The notes: generated by a model from the sequence alone, not told the origin. DNA of 64,000 nucleotides from Fructobacillus papyrifericola (GCF_018437235.1 NZ_JAAMFJ010000001.1:62001-126000); one strand, 5' to 3'; positions 1 through 10,051 are shown, counted from the first letter of the stretch. Translations and numbers: made by a program.

Positions 1-296
1 TCCTTTCCCTGGCTCAGTTGGCCAAGGATAGCGGCTGTGATGGCGTGGTTTGCTCGGCCTTGGAAGTTGAAGATTTAAGGCGGGTTTTAGGGGATGACTT
101 TTTCTACCTGGTACCCGGCATTCGCATGTCAGATGATCAGGTTGGCGACCAGGTTCGGGTGGCCACGCCAGCAATGGCGCACAAGGCCGGGGCTTCGGCC
201 ATTGTGGTTGGACGCCCAATCAATCAGAGTGCCCAACCAAAAAGGGCCTACGAACGGTATTTAGCAGACTGGCAAGACAGCTTGAAAGAAAATTAA
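1..296 (+). CDS. pyrF: Orotidine 5'-phosphate decarboxylase, C-terminal part (cut by window edge)
   Basis: This is the last third of OMP decarboxylase, which makes UMP from OMP in the cytoplasm as the final step of de novo pyrimidine synthesis. The reading frame is open from base 3 and the start lies outside the window. Visible family features are the segment with GCDGVVCSALE, the PGIR loop that closes on the substrate phosphate, and the GASAIVVGRPI phosphate-binding turn near the end, all in the usual order for the C-terminal half of the TIM barrel. pyrE follows after 12 bases, the standard end of a Gram-positive pyr operon. The family assignment is secure; only completeness is unknown. Confidence 0.93.
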   Translation, partial: LSLAQLAKDSGCDGVVCSALEVEDLRRVLGDDFFYLVPGIRMSDDQVGDQVRVATPAMAHKAGASAIVVGRPINQSAQPKRAYERYLADWQDSLKEN

Positions 297-308
297 GGGG
301 GCGTTTTG

Positions 309-938
309 ATGACAATTGCAAAGACGATTATCGACCAGTTGATTGAGGAAAAGATTGTTCAATTTAAGGAAGAGGGCTTCTTTACCTTCGCCTCGGGCAT
401 TCATTCGCCCATCTACACGGACTTGCGACAGACGATTTCCTATCCAAAGACCCGGCGTTTGATTACTGAAGCACTGGCGGATTTGGTTAAGACAGCCTAT
501 CCGAAGACCACGGTGATTGCCGGCGTGGCCACGGCTGGCATTCCCCAGGCCGCCCTGGTGGCCGAAGCACTCGACCTGCCAATGGTCTACGTCCGCTCCA
601 AGCCAAAGGACCACGGGACAAAGAGCCAGATTGAAGGGGTCTTAAACGAAAGCGATCAGGTACTCTTGATTGACGACTTGATTTCCACCGGTGGGTCGGT
701 TTTAAAAGCCGCCAAGGCGGTTTCGCAAGCCGGCTACCAGGTGACTGGGGTGCTGAGCATCTTCTCCTACGGCTTTCCGGATGCTAACCAGAACTTTGCG
801 GCGGCCGGGCTGACTTTTAAGCCCATCGTGACCTATTCGACGTTGCTGGCCGAATACCGTGACAAAGTCGGCTTGTCGGATGAAAAGACGGCGTCTTATG
901 CTTCTTGGCACGCCGATCCCTGGCATTGGAAGGGCTGA
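309..938 (+). CDS. pyrE: Orotate phosphoribosyltransferase
   Basis: The enzyme transfers phosphoribose from PRPP to orotate, giving OMP, the substrate of PyrF just upstream. The product has 209 residues, the usual length. The PRPP-binding loop VLLIDDLISTGGS lies around residues 118-130, and the segment KPKDHGTKSQIEG holds the catalytic Lys and flexible loop residues. ATG 309 is chosen over the in-frame TTG at 306 because the ribosome site AAGGGGG ends near base 302 and fits ATG 309 better. It is the last gene of the pyr operon; pyrG downstream has its own promoter. A weak hairpin with arms AGAGAAA and TTTCTCT follows the stop at about 951-973, without a clear T run. Confidence 0.95.
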   Translation: MTIAKTIIDQLIEEKIVQFKEEGFFTFASGIHSPIYTDLRQTISYPKTRRLITEALADLVKTAYPKTTVIAGVATAGIPQAALVAEALDLPMVYVRSKPKDHGTKSQIEGVLNESDQVLLIDDLISTGGSVLKAAKAVSQAGYQVTGVLSIFSYGFPDANQNFAAAGLTFKPIVTYSTLLAEYRDKVGLSDEKTASYASWHADPWHWKG

Positions 939-981
939 GAAATTGGTCTAGAGAAATCGGCTGACTTTCTCTGGAAACTTC

Positions 982-1016
982 TTGACATCAATAGGGGCAA
1001 TCAGTAATATATATTA
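982..1016 (+). promoter_or_regulatory. pyrG promoter
   Basis: TTGACA at 982-987 and TAATAT at 1005-1010 are separated by exactly 17 bases. The predicted transcript start is the first G of GGGCTC at 1017, seven bases past the -10 box. This is a near-consensus vegetative promoter and fixes the 5' end of the pyrG leader. Confidence 0.85.
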
Positions 1017-1077
1017 GGGCTCACATTTAATGTGAATACGTTTATAGCTCCCAAGCATTTGCTTGGGAGTTTTTCTA
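1017..1077 (+). promoter_or_regulatory. pyrG leader: CTP-sensing attenuator of the reiterative-transcription type
   Basis: The predicted RNA begins GGGCUC. The leader carries a strong intrinsic terminator: CTCCCAAGC at 1048-1056 pairs perfectly with GCTTGGGAG at 1061-1069 around a 4-base loop, followed by TTTTT. The 5' arm starts with GCTCCC (1047-1052), complementary to a run of G. In Bacillus subtilis pyrG, low CTP makes polymerase stall before the first C and add extra G residues, and the poly-G tract then pairs with the terminator arm and prevents termination. All needed parts are visible here: GGGC start, C/U-rich terminator arm, and a terminator ahead of the gene. A short CACATTTAATGTG palindrome lies between (1022-1034). 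Mechanism is inferred from the family. Confidence 0.85.
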
Positions 1078-1115
1078 TTTTATATAAAGCGGTTGACCGA
1101 AACCCATCGGGATGA

Positions 1116-2771
<1,656 letters not shown>

Positions 2772-2798
2772 GGCGCTTTAAGCTAACAATTCTTCACC

Positions 2799-2826
2799 AA
2801 AAGACCGCTCAACAGGCGGTCTTTTT
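2799..2826 (+). terminator. Intrinsic terminator after pyrG
   Basis: AGACCGC (2802-2808) pairs with GCGGTCT (2816-2822) around a 7-base loop, preceded by A residues and followed by TTTT. Confidence 0.85.
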
Positions 2827-2851
2827 GCTACTAAAAGGATATAATGGACCT

Positions 2852-4651
2852 ATGCTAGCAAAGACTTCTAAACATATTGAAGACAAACTGTCTCTTTTAC
2901 CAGCCGAACCCGGGTCCTATCAAATGAAGGACTACACCGGTAAAATCATCTACGTCGGCAAGGCCAAGAACCTGAAGAACCGCGTGCGCTCCTACTTTAA
3001 GCAGGACCACGAGGGGAAGACGGCGGAATTAGTGGCCAACATTGTTGACTTTGACTTTATCGTGACCAACTCGGATAAAGAGGCCTTTTTGCTCGAAAAC
3101 GAGCTAATCAAAAAGTACAAGCCCTACTACAACATCCGCCTGAAGTACGGGACCGGTTATCCCTATATCAAAGTCACCCAGGAACGCAACCCCAGACTGG
3201 CCCTCGTGTCCGAAGTGAAAAAGGACGGGGCCTTCTACTTCGGTCCCTATCCAAACGTTTTTGCCGCCCAAGAAACCCTGCATTTCTTGGAAAAGAACTA
3301 TCCTCTGCGTCGCTGTAAGGGGCGGCAGGGGCGGCCCTGCCTTTACTATTCAATGGGCCAGTGCCTGGGGGCCTGCTTCAAGACCGTGCCGATGGCCGAA
3401 TACGACGCCCAGGTTGACCGCATTAAGCGTTTCTTGTCCGGCGATACCAAAGTCGTCAAGAAGCGCTTGGCAAAGGAGATGGACGAGGCAGCCGAAAAGA
3501 TGGAGTTCGAACGGGCGGCCGACCTCCGTGACCAGCTGAAGTACATCGATGAAACGGTGGAAAGTCAGCGGGTGCTTTCAAAGGATTCGACGCCCCGTGA
3601 CCTCTTCAACTATCACATGGACAAGGGTTGGATGACCGTTTCGGTCTTCTTCTTGCGTCAGGCCCGCTTGATTCGACAGTCCAAGCAGACTTTTGCGGTG
3701 GTGTCAGACGGTGTTGATGAATTAACGACCTTTATTCAGCAGTTTTACCTGCAAAAAAACATTCAAAAGCCAAAGGAGGTGTTGGTGCCGAAGGTGATTG
3801 ACACCGAGCTCCTGGCTGAGGGCTTAGATCTGCCCGTTCGAACGCCGGTTCGAGGTGAAAAGAAGGACCTGCTAGACCTGGCTGAAAAGAACGCCCGGAT
3901 TGCCCTGGAAGAAAAGTTCCGCCTGATGGAGCTAAACGAGCAAAAGACCACCCAGGCCATGAAGGAAGTGACCGATGCCCTGGGCATTTCCATGGGCCAT
4001 CGGATCGAAGCCTTCGACCACTCGCACACCCAGGGGGATGAGATTGTTTCGGCCATGGTCGTCTTTGAAGACGGCCGTCCCAACAAGGACCTCTACCGAA
4101 AGTACAAGATTCGTTCGGTCCATCAGGCCGACGAATGGGCGGAAACCCAAGAGGTTATCCGCCGTCGCTACTCTCGTCTGTTAAAGGAACACGAGGATAT
4201 GCCCGATTTGATTCTGATGGATGGGGGACTGGCTCAGCTGCACGCAGCCAAGGAAGTCTTAGAAGACGAATTAGGTTTGGATATCCCCATTGCGGCCATG
4301 GTCAAAAACGACAAGCACAAGACGGCCGACTTGATTTCGGGCAAGACCGAAGAAATCGTGCCACTCGACCACCATTCGCAGGGCTTCTTCCTAGTCCAGC
4401 GAGTGCAAGACGAAGTGCACCGTTTCGTCATCACCTTCCACCGCAAGTCCCGCTCGAAAAAGTCCCTGGCTTCAAGGCTGGACGCCATTTCCGGTGTCGG
4501 CCCAAAGACCAGGCAGAAGTTGCTTAGCAATTTTGGTTCCTTAGCCAAGATTGAAGCAGCCTCGCCCGAAGAGCTTCAGGCCCTCGGCCTGTCGAAAAAG
4601 ACGGCCCAGTTAGTGCACTGGTCGCTATCGCAGTCGAAGGTGGAGAAGTGA
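2852..4651 (+). CDS. uvrC: Excinuclease ABC subunit C
   Basis: UvrC makes both incisions in nucleotide excision repair within the UvrABC complex. The 599-residue protein begins with a GIY-YIG nuclease domain (KIIYVGKAKNLKNRVRSYF near residues 31-49), then a UVR coiled coil (MDEAAEKMEFERAADLRDQL), the RNase H-like second nuclease domain (AFDHSHTQGDEIVSAMVVFEDG) and C-terminal helix-hairpin-helix motifs (ISGVGPKTRQKLL). An in-frame TTG at 2825 sits inside the preceding terminator, so ATG 2852 is taken as the start; it matches the usual N-terminus. The only SD-like string, AAAAGGA at 2833-2839, is 12 bases away, and TATAAT lies at 2840-2845, so the transcript may be leaderless or nearly so. Confidence 0.96.
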   Translation: MLAKTSKHIEDKLSLLPAEPGSYQMKDYTGKIIYVGKAKNLKNRVRSYFKQDHEGKTAELVANIVDFDFIVTNSDKEAFLLENELIKKYKPYYNIRLKYGTGYPYIKVTQERNPRLALVSEVKKDGAFYFGPYPNVFAAQETLHFLEKNYPLRRCKGRQGRPCLYYSMGQCLGACFKTVPMAEYDAQVDRIKRFLSGDTKVVKKRLAKEMDEAAEKMEFERAADLRDQLKYIDETVESQRVLSKDSTPRDLFNYHMDKGWMTVSVFFLRQARLIRQSKQTFAVVSDGVDELTTFIQQFYLQKNIQKPKEVLVPKVIDTELLAEGLDLPVRTPVRGEKKDLLDLAEKNARIALEEKFRLMELNEQKTTQAMKEVTDALGISMGHRIEAFDHSHTQGDEIVSAMVVFEDGRPNKDLYRKYKIRSVHQADEWAETQEVIRRRYSRLLKEHEDMPDLILMDGGLAQLHAAKEVLEDELGLDIPIAAMVKNDKHKTADLISGKTEEIVPLDHHSQGFFLVQRVQDEVHRFVITFHRKSRSKKSLASRLDAISGVGPKTRQKLLSNFGSLAKIEAASPEELQALGLSKKTAQLVHWSLSQSKVEK

Positions 4652-4662
4652 GAATTAATCGT

Positions 4663-4698
4663 AAAGTCAGCAAGCAAGTGCTTGCTGACTTTTTTGTT
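4663..4698 (+). terminator. Intrinsic terminator after uvrC
   Basis: AAAGTCAGCAAGCA (4663-4676) pairs with TGCTTGCTGACTTT (4679-4692) and is followed by T residues. The arms carry the overrepresented word AAAGTC/GACTTT as an inverted pair. Confidence 0.85.
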
Positions 4699-4769
4699 TT
4701 GAAGATGAATATCCGGAATAAATGAGAATATTATTAGAAAAAAACTAGACTTGGTTGAAGGGCTCTGGC

Positions 4770-4775
4770 TATAAT
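4770..4775 (+). promoter_or_regulatory. -10 box for the 4.8-7.0 kb ABC operon
   Basis: TATAAT, with TG two bases before it and no convincing -35 box at 17 bases. It lies 30 bases upstream of the start codon of the ATPase gene. Confidence 0.55.
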
Positions 4776-4804
4776 GGAGTAACTCATAAAAGGAGAGAGT
4801 GGGT

Positions 4805-5578
4805 ATGAAGAATGACAAAGGGGGAAGTGCCCTTTTATCCGTCCGCGACTTGACGAAAAAATATCAGGAGAAACCGGTGTTAAAGGGCCTGTCCTTTGAC
4901 CTGGTCCCCGGTCAAATCATTTCCTTCATCGGACCAAACGGGGCAGGGAAGATGACCCTGCTCAAGATCCTTTCGGGCTACTTAACGGCCGATAGTGGGC
5001 AGGTATTGGTGGGTGGCCAAGATCAAACCAATCACTTGGAAGTCTTAAATCAAGCGGTCAGTGTGGTCTTTGGTGGCAGTAATGGTTTCTATAAAAACGC
5101 AACGGTGGAAGAAAACCTCTTTTTCTTTGCGACTTTGATGGGGATTCCGGGTAAAGAACGGCGTAAACGAGTTGAAAAGGTATTGAGCCAAGTGACCCTA
5201 GAAGAAAAGCGGAAAGAGAAGGTGTCCGCCCTTTCGATGGGCTTGCTGCAGCGCTTGCACATCGCCCGTGGCCTATTGAAGGAGAGTTCTCTTTTGCTGC
5301 TAGACGAACCGACCAACGCGGTCGATGCAGAAACGGCTGCCCGCCTACGAGAACTAATTGCAGACATTGCCAAGAGTGGTCGAGCGATTGTGCTGACCAG
5401 CCACATTTTGCAAGAAGTCAGTAATCTAGCCGACGAGATTCACTTGCTTTATGACGGACGGGTCCAGTTCTCCGGAACCGTCGAAGAAATGGCTCAGGCT
5501 TCCGGTGTCCGACAAATTGATCGGCCGGCGACTTTGGAAGAATCCTACTTGGCCTTCATGAAGCGGTTAGGGGGTTAG
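4805..5578 (+). CDS. ABC-2 type exporter ATP-binding protein, altered Walker A
   Basis: The 257-residue protein has the shape of an ABC ATPase for a two-permease ABC-2 exporter (drug, peptide or lipid export; substrate unknown). Walker B LLLLDEPTN and the H-loop LTSH are intact. Walker A reads GPNGAGKMT: the Ser/Thr after the P-loop Lys, which coordinates Mg2+, is Met at residue 50 (codon ATG at 4952-4954). One C-to-T change from ACG would explain this. The signature region is also loose (LSMGLLQRL in place of LSGGQ), though such variants occur in NatA-type proteins. Start ATG 4805 is preferred over GTG 4799 because AGGAGAG ends near 4797. Its first permease partner looks frameshifted, so the operon may be decaying. 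Confidence 0.85.
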   Translation: MKNDKGGSALLSVRDLTKKYQEKPVLKGLSFDLVPGQIISFIGPNGAGKMTLLKILSGYLTADSGQVLVGGQDQTNHLEVLNQAVSVVFGGSNGFYKNATVEENLFFFATLMGIPGKERRKRVEKVLSQVTLEEKRKEKVSALSMGLLQRLHIARGLLKESSLLLLDEPTNAVDAETAARLRELIADIAKSGRAIVLTSHILQEVSNLADEIHLLYDGRVQFSGTVEEMAQASGVRQIDRPATLEESYLAFMKRLGG

Positions 5579-5579
5579 C

Positions 5580-6329
5580 ATGACCTTTTTCAAAATGTAT
5601 GCCTTTCACCTCAGGCGTTATGGAAGCCAGTCTTACTTTTTCTTTTTGGTGCTCACAAGCACGGTCGGCCTGCTCTTGCTTCGCTACCTGGTCCAGTACG
5701 CGACTGGTTCGTTGTTGACTGGACAAGATGTCATGACGGCCGCCTTCTTTGGCATGTGGAACAGCGCCGTGACCGCCGCCGGCATCCTGCACTTTCAACG
5801 GTCCCAGGGCGTTCTGGTCTACTTGGTCAACGCCTCGAAAAACGCGTGGCAAGCACTGGCTGCTCTGGTTTCTTCCTCAGCGACCTTTGGCTTGATTGCC
5901 TTACCAATTGCTATTCTGACGACTTTTGTATTGAACGGGGGTAGCTGGCCGGCAATTAGTAGCCAATCAATTGCTCTGCTCTTTTTCTTTTGGCTGTCGG
6001 CTTTGCCAATTACTTACGTTCTGGCTTCGCTCTTTTTGCTCAGTCAAAACGCCTTTGTCTACGAAAGCCTCTTTGTCACCCCGCTTTTAATCCTCTCTGG
6101 CCTCTTTGGCCAAAACCTTCTTCAGGGGTCCATTCTTGGCAAAGTCGCCCCCTTAATTCCCGTTCGTTGGCCCATTCAACTCCTGAAGAACGGGAACGGC
6201 TGGTCCTTTAGCGGCTTTTTGTTCTGGTTCATCGTCATGATCTTCTGGCTAGGCCAGCCTTGCCCTTCGAACCGTTTTGAAACGGATTCGGGTGACCGGC
6301 GAACTGGAGGTGCCCTAAATGTTGGTTAA
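5580..6329 (+). CDS. ABC-2 permease, first subunit, C-terminus apparently frameshifted
   Basis: As it stands this is a 249-residue membrane protein with about six hydrophobic segments, starting one base after the stop of the ATPase gene. The last 25 codons or so read as a non-membrane tail rich in Pro, Arg, Asp and Gly that runs 11 bases into the next gene. In the +1 frame from 6253, the DNA instead encodes a basic tail typical of ABC-2 permeases (ASLALRTVLKRIRVTGELEVP) ending with TAA at 6316-6318, directly before the ATG of the next gene. Removing one G at 6252-6253 joins the frames as FWLASLALRTV. I infer a one-base insertion, either real or a sequencing error. Function is presumed export with its neighbours. 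Confidence 0.78.
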   Translation: MTFFKMYAFHLRRYGSQSYFFFLVLTSTVGLLLLRYLVQYATGSLLTGQDVMTAAFFGMWNSAVTAAGILHFQRSQGVLVYLVNASKNAWQALAALVSSSATFGLIALPIAILTTFVLNGGSWPAISSQSIALLFFFWLSALPITYVLASLFLLSQNAFVYESLFVTPLLILSGLFGQNLLQGSILGKVAPLIPVRWPIQLLKNGNGWSFSGFLFWFIVMIFWLGQPCPSNRFETDSGDRRTGGALNVG

Positions 6330-7008
6330 AACATTAGCGAAGAATCTGTCGATTTTCTCCAATTGGCAGACCATCCTGGTGACTTTTTTGTTAGAGCCCT
6401 TCTTTACCGTGCTTTTCTATACCTTGCTGACGAATCAACGAATTCTGGGGGATGGCCTCTGGCCTTACCTGTCGTTAATGATGATGATTCAAAGCATTGT
6501 GGTCATGGCCCAGCTATTGGTGAAAGCCCGGGACAATGGCCTCTTAAAGGAAGTTTTTGGCACTGTTTTTGCTCTCCGGCTCTTCCTTTTAACCGCCATT
6601 CAAATTACCTTCTTGATTGCTGCTGGTCAGGGAGTCGTCTTATACCTGCTCTTTTCACTGACCGGACAATTCATCGGCCTGTCGTTTTCCTTGCTTTGCT
6701 GGCTAGTTCTTTCGCTTTGCTTTGCCATCCTTTTTGGCTTGCTAGTGAGCTTGCCTTTTTTAAGAGGGGAGAATCCATTCTTTGGCAGTAACCTCTTGGT
6801 CGCCTGCCTACCGATTGTTTCGGCAACCCTGGCTCCCATTAGTCACTACCCCGACTGGTTGGCCTGGCTGAGTCGACTCCTGCCCTTTTGGCTCTTGCAG
6901 GCCGGATTGGAAGGCTCGACCGCGGAAATGGCCTGGCTTGGCCTCTATGGGCTGCTATTGTTGGCGCTCCTTTTTGTGCTCTTGAAAAAACAGCTCAACA
7001 GGGACTAG
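6319..7008 (+). CDS. ABC-2 permease, second subunit
   Basis: A 229-residue integral membrane protein with about six hydrophobic segments, beginning MLVKTLAKNLSIFSNW and carrying the ABC-2 style first loop (LLEPFFTVLFYTLLTNQ). GGAGG at 6306-6310 gives a good ribosome site. It pairs with the preceding permease and ATPase as a three-gene exporter. No substrate can be read from the sequence. There is no clear terminator after it; about 180 bases separate it from obg. Confidence 0.82.
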   Translation: MLVKTLAKNLSIFSNWQTILVTFLLEPFFTVLFYTLLTNQRILGDGLWPYLSLMMMIQSIVVMAQLLVKARDNGLLKEVFGTVFALRLFLLTAIQITFLIAAGQGVVLYLLFSLTGQFIGLSFSLLCWLVLSLCFAILFGLLVSLPFLRGENPFFGSNLLVACLPIVSATLAPISHYPDWLAWLSRLLPFWLLQAGLEGSTAEMAWLGLYGLLLLALLFVLLKKQLNRD

Positions 7009-7085
7009 CTTTCAAATCAAGTCCCGGACTTTCTAAGGTATTTTGATGGGTTCTGGGATTCCTTTTTCATCCAAGTAAAAAAGCG

Positions 7086-7091
7086 TATAAT
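7086..7091 (+). promoter_or_regulatory. -10 box for obg
   Basis: TATAAT at 7086-7091, about 100 bases before the obg start. No good -35 box is seen. The 180-base gap holds only this and the obg leader. Confidence 0.45.
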
Positions 7092-7190
7092 TATCCCTAT
7101 ATCAGGCCTTTGGTGCTAGGAAAGCAGTCTGTTCTGTGATAAACTTAAATGTCTGTAGCACGATTGGATAAAAAGGAGAGGGACCGGTTC

Positions 7191-8510
7191 ATGGCATTCG
7201 TCGATCAAGCACAAGTAGAATTAAAAGCCGGCAAGGGTGGCGATGGGATCGTCTCCTTCCGTCACGAAAAGTTTGTTGCCATGGGTGGTCCCTTTGGTGG
7301 GGATGGTGGCCATGGTGGCTCCATCATTTTGAAAGTCGATGAAGGTCTTCGGACTCTGATGGACTTTCGTTACAACCGCCACTTCAAGGCACAATCCGGT
7401 GGTAAGGGTGGTACAAAGGGGATGACCGGGGCTTCGGCCGAAGACCGCGTCATCAAAGTCCCTCAGGGAACCATCATCACCGACGTTGATACCGGTGAAG
7501 TCCTGGGCGACCTTGTCCACGAAGGGCAAACCCTCTTGGTAGCCCGTGGTGGTCGCGGTGGCCGTGGCAACATTCACTTTGCCACACCGGCTAACCCAGC
7601 CCCCGAATTATCCGAAAACGGGGAACCAGGTCAGGTCCGTAACATCAAGTTGGAACTGCGCGTTCTGGCTGACGTTGGCCTGGTTGGCTTCCCGTCAGCT
7701 GGTAAGTCGACTTTGCTTTCCGTTGTCTCAAACGCCAAGCCAAAGATTGCCGCCTACCACTTTACGACCATCGATCCAAACATCGGCATGGTTCGTTTGA
7801 AGGATGACCGTGACTTTGTCATGGCCGATTTGCCTGGTTTGATTGAGGGTGCTTCCGAAGGCGTTGGTCTTGGTTTCCAGTTCCTTCGCCACGTCGAACG
7901 GACGCGGGTTATCTTGCACTTGGTTGACATGTCCGGAATCGAAGGACAGGACCCCTACACGCAGTACCGCAAGATTTTGACCGAGTTGGAGCAGTACGAT
8001 CCAACCATTTTAGAACGACCACAAATCGTGGTTGGAACCAAGATGGACATGCCGGATTCTGAGGAAAACTACCAGGAATTCGTCAAGCAGGTCAAGGAAG
8101 ATTCCGGTCTCAAGGTCGAGCCTGAAATCATGGCCATCTCCGCCATCACCCACGATGGGGTCGATAAGCTCTTGCGGGCAACGGCCGACATGCTCGATAA
8201 GGCACCGGTTCCAGCTGCCTACAAGGTTGAAGAAGAGACCGAGGGCGAAGCCAAGCTTTACAAGTATGAAGAGAAGAAGGTTAACCTGTCGGTTGACTGG
8301 GATGCTGAGCTTGATTGCTGGATGATTTCTGGACCAGAAGTTGAAAAGCTGGCGGCCATGACCAACTTGCAGCGTGAAGCAACAGTCATGCGTTTTGCCC
8401 GTCAGATGCGCCACATGGGCGTTGACGACAAGCTCCGTGAAGCCGGCGCCAAGGATGGCGACGACGTCCGGATTAACAATACAAACTTTGTCTTTGAATA
8501 TTCTGATTAA
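7191..8510 (+). CDS. obg: GTPase Obg (CgtA)
   Basis: Obg is an essential GTPase that acts in 50S subunit assembly and stress signalling. The 439-residue protein has the Gly-rich Obg fold ([29 protein letters not shown]), the G domain with G1 [10 protein letters not shown]3 DLPGLIEG and G4 TKMD, and a C-terminal OCT domain of about 80 residues. The frame is open from an earlier start at 7149, but the family begins at MAFVDQ, so ATG 7191 is used; AAAGGAGAG at about 7172-7180 serves it with a slightly long spacing. It is a single-gene transcript bounded by the terminator at 8512-8538. Confidence 0.96.
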   Translation: MAFVDQAQVELKAGKGGDGIVSFRHEKFVAMGGPFGGDGGHGGSIILKVDEGLRTLMDFRYNRHFKAQSGGKGGTKGMTGASAEDRVIKVPQGTIITDVDTGEVLGDLVHEGQTLLVARGGRGGRGNIHFATPANPAPELSENGEPGQVRNIKLELRVLADVGLVGFPSAGKSTLLSVVSNAKPKIAAYHFTTIDPNIGMVRLKDDRDFVMADLPGLIEGASEGVGLGFQFLRHVERTRVILHLVDMSGIEGQDPYTQYRKILTELEQYDPTILERPQIVVGTKMDMPDSEENYQEFVKQVKEDSGLKVEPEIMAISAITHDGVDKLLRATADMLDKAPVPAAYKVEEETEGEAKLYKYEEKKVNLSVDWDAELDCWMISGPEVEKLAAMTNLQREATVMRFARQMRHMGVDDKLREAGAKDGDDVRINNTNFVFEYSD

Positions 8511-8511
8511 G

Positions 8512-8538
8512 AAAAAACCTGGGCGACCAGGTTTTTTT
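8512..8538 (+). terminator. Intrinsic terminator after obg
   Basis: AAAAAACCTGG pairs with CCAGGTTTTTT around GCGA (8523-8526). Confidence 0.85.
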
Positions 8539-8581
8539 ATTGGAAAAGTCGCTTCGGCCTTTTTATGACAACGGCCTTGAC

Positions 8582-8590
8582 TGCTATAAT
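8582..8590 (+). promoter_or_regulatory. Extended -10 promoter of the DEAD-box helicase gene
   Basis: TGcTATAAT, an extended -10 element with no clear -35 box. The predicted start is near 8597, about 33 bases before the start codon. Confidence 0.7.
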
Positions 8591-8629
8591 AAAGAAAAGT
8601 AAACAGCGGATATTGCTGTGGAGAATGAC

Positions 8630-10000
8630 ATGATTTTACCCGAACTTGAACAAGAATTTACGAAACATTTTGAGCAAAAAACGCCCATTCAAGAGGCCCT
8701 TTTCGAACCACTTTCAGAGGGGCAGTCGCTTTTTGGCTTGGCCCCAACTGGCTCAGGAAAGACCCTGGCCTTTGCCCTGCCTCTGCTCTCCCGTTTGGAT
8801 TTGGCTAAGAAGGGCCACCAGCTCTTGATTTTGGCGCCGTCACAGGAATTGGGCGCGCAGTTAGCCCAGGTGATTCGGCCCTATGCTGCCCTGATTGGTG
8901 TCAAAGTCGCCGCTCTGATTGGCGGCGCCAACGGGAAGCGCCAGGCGGAAAAGCTGAAGAAGGATAAGCCGGCCGTCGTTGTCGGCACGCTCGGCCGTAT
9001 CCAAACGATGATTGACGGCAAGGCCTTGAAGACCAACCACTTTTCCATGCTGGTGGTTGATGAGGCTGACGCGACTTTGACGGAGGAACACGCAGCAGAG
9101 TTGGAAAAACTCGCTGAAAACCTGCCCAATTTGCAGCAAGTTTCCCTCTTTTCAGCCACATCCGGTGTCGATTTGGCCTGGGTGGCTCGTCTCTTTGGCC
9201 AGAGCGTCAAGCCGGTTTCGGTTGGCCAGCGCTCGCCTGAAACAATCGACCACACCTTCCTCCACGTTGACGGCCGTTCCAGCCACAAGGTCTTGATTGA
9301 ATTAGCCCGCCGGCACGTTCAGGCCCTGGTTTTCTTTAACTCGATTAATGCCCTGGTGGCTGCTCAAGCGGCCTTGCGGCACGAGCACGCTTCGGTCATG
9401 TCCGTTGGAAACAATGAAAAGTCCCACTTGAAGCGAGCGGATGCCCTAAAGGCCTTCAAGAAGGGTGACTTGGATTTGCTCTTGGCAACCGATGTGGCCG
9501 GCCGTGGGTTGGATATCACGGGGCTGCCATTGGTGGTCAACGCCCAGTTACCACGCAATCTGACGACCTACCTACACCGTTCCGGTCGTACCGGCCGTGC
9601 CGGACAAAAGGGTCAGGTGTTGACTCTTGGAAACGACCACGACATTCGCATGCTCAAACAGTATTTGCCAGAAGAACTGGACTTAGTGAAGTTCTCCTGG
9701 GCTTCGGTTGCCGATAAAAAGGGCAAAAAGGCTGAATCCGTCTCAGAAGTATCTGAGGAAGAGGACAGTCGACCAGCCGCTGTATCGGTATCTTCCACCC
9801 GTAAGGGCCAGGCAAAGAAGGCAAGCCAGGGGGCTGATGCTTCCGTTAAAAAAGCCGGTCAGGGCTTTGCTGCTAAAAAGGCAGCCTTGAAAAGGCAGGA
9901 AGACCCCAAGACTTTGAAAAAGGCCAAGCAAAAGCACCAGGCCCGTAAAAAGAAGAACAAGGGAAAGCCAAAGTGGGCGGAGAAGCGTGAATCGAAATAA
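8630..10000 (+). CDS. DEAD-box RNA helicase with basic C-terminal tail
   Basis: An ATP-dependent RNA helicase of 456 residues, probably acting in ribosome assembly or cold growth. Seen in order: the Q-motif region (KHFEQKTPIQEALF), Walker A APTGSGKT, DEAD within VVDEADATL, SAT within LFSATS, the RecA2 motifs ATDVAGRGLDI and HRSGRTGRAG, then a linker and a strongly Lys-rich tail of about 100 residues that probably binds RNA. ATG 8630 is preferred over GTG 8618 because GGAG at 8620-8623 lies at the right distance. The short core plus basic tail recalls YfmL/CshB-type proteins, but I cannot assign an ortholog. Confidence 0.92.
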   Translation: MILPELEQEFTKHFEQKTPIQEALFEPLSEGQSLFGLAPTGSGKTLAFALPLLSRLDLAKKGHQLLILAPSQELGAQLAQVIRPYAALIGVKVAALIGGANGKRQAEKLKKDKPAVVVGTLGRIQTMIDGKALKTNHFSMLVVDEADATLTEEHAAELEKLAENLPNLQQVSLFSATSGVDLAWVARLFGQSVKPVSVGQRSPETIDHTFLHVDGRSSHKVLIELARRHVQALVFFNSINALVAAQAALRHEHASVMSVGNNEKSHLKRADALKAFKKGDLDLLLATDVAGRGLDITGLPLVVNAQLPRNLTTYLHRSGRTGRAGQKGQVLTLGNDHDIRMLKQYLPEELDLVKFSWASVADKKGKKAESVSEVSEEEDSRPAAVSVSSTRKGQAKKASQGADASVKKAGQGFAAKKAALKRQEDPKTLKKAKQKHQARKKKNKGKPKWAEKRESK

Positions 10001-10019
10001 GTAGTTTTATTTGATTGAT

Positions 10020-10049
10020 TAAAAGCTCGCCATTGGCGAGCTTTTTTTC
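10020..10049 (+). terminator. Intrinsic terminator after the helicase gene
   Basis: AAAGCTCGCC pairs with GGCGAGCTTT around ATT, followed by T residues. Confidence 0.88.
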
Positions 10050-10051
10050 TT

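Noticed and set aside
7009-7190. Small ORF or riboswitch in the gap before obg
   Set aside because: The open frame from 7149 is just the obg leader in frame, and no stable structure was found.
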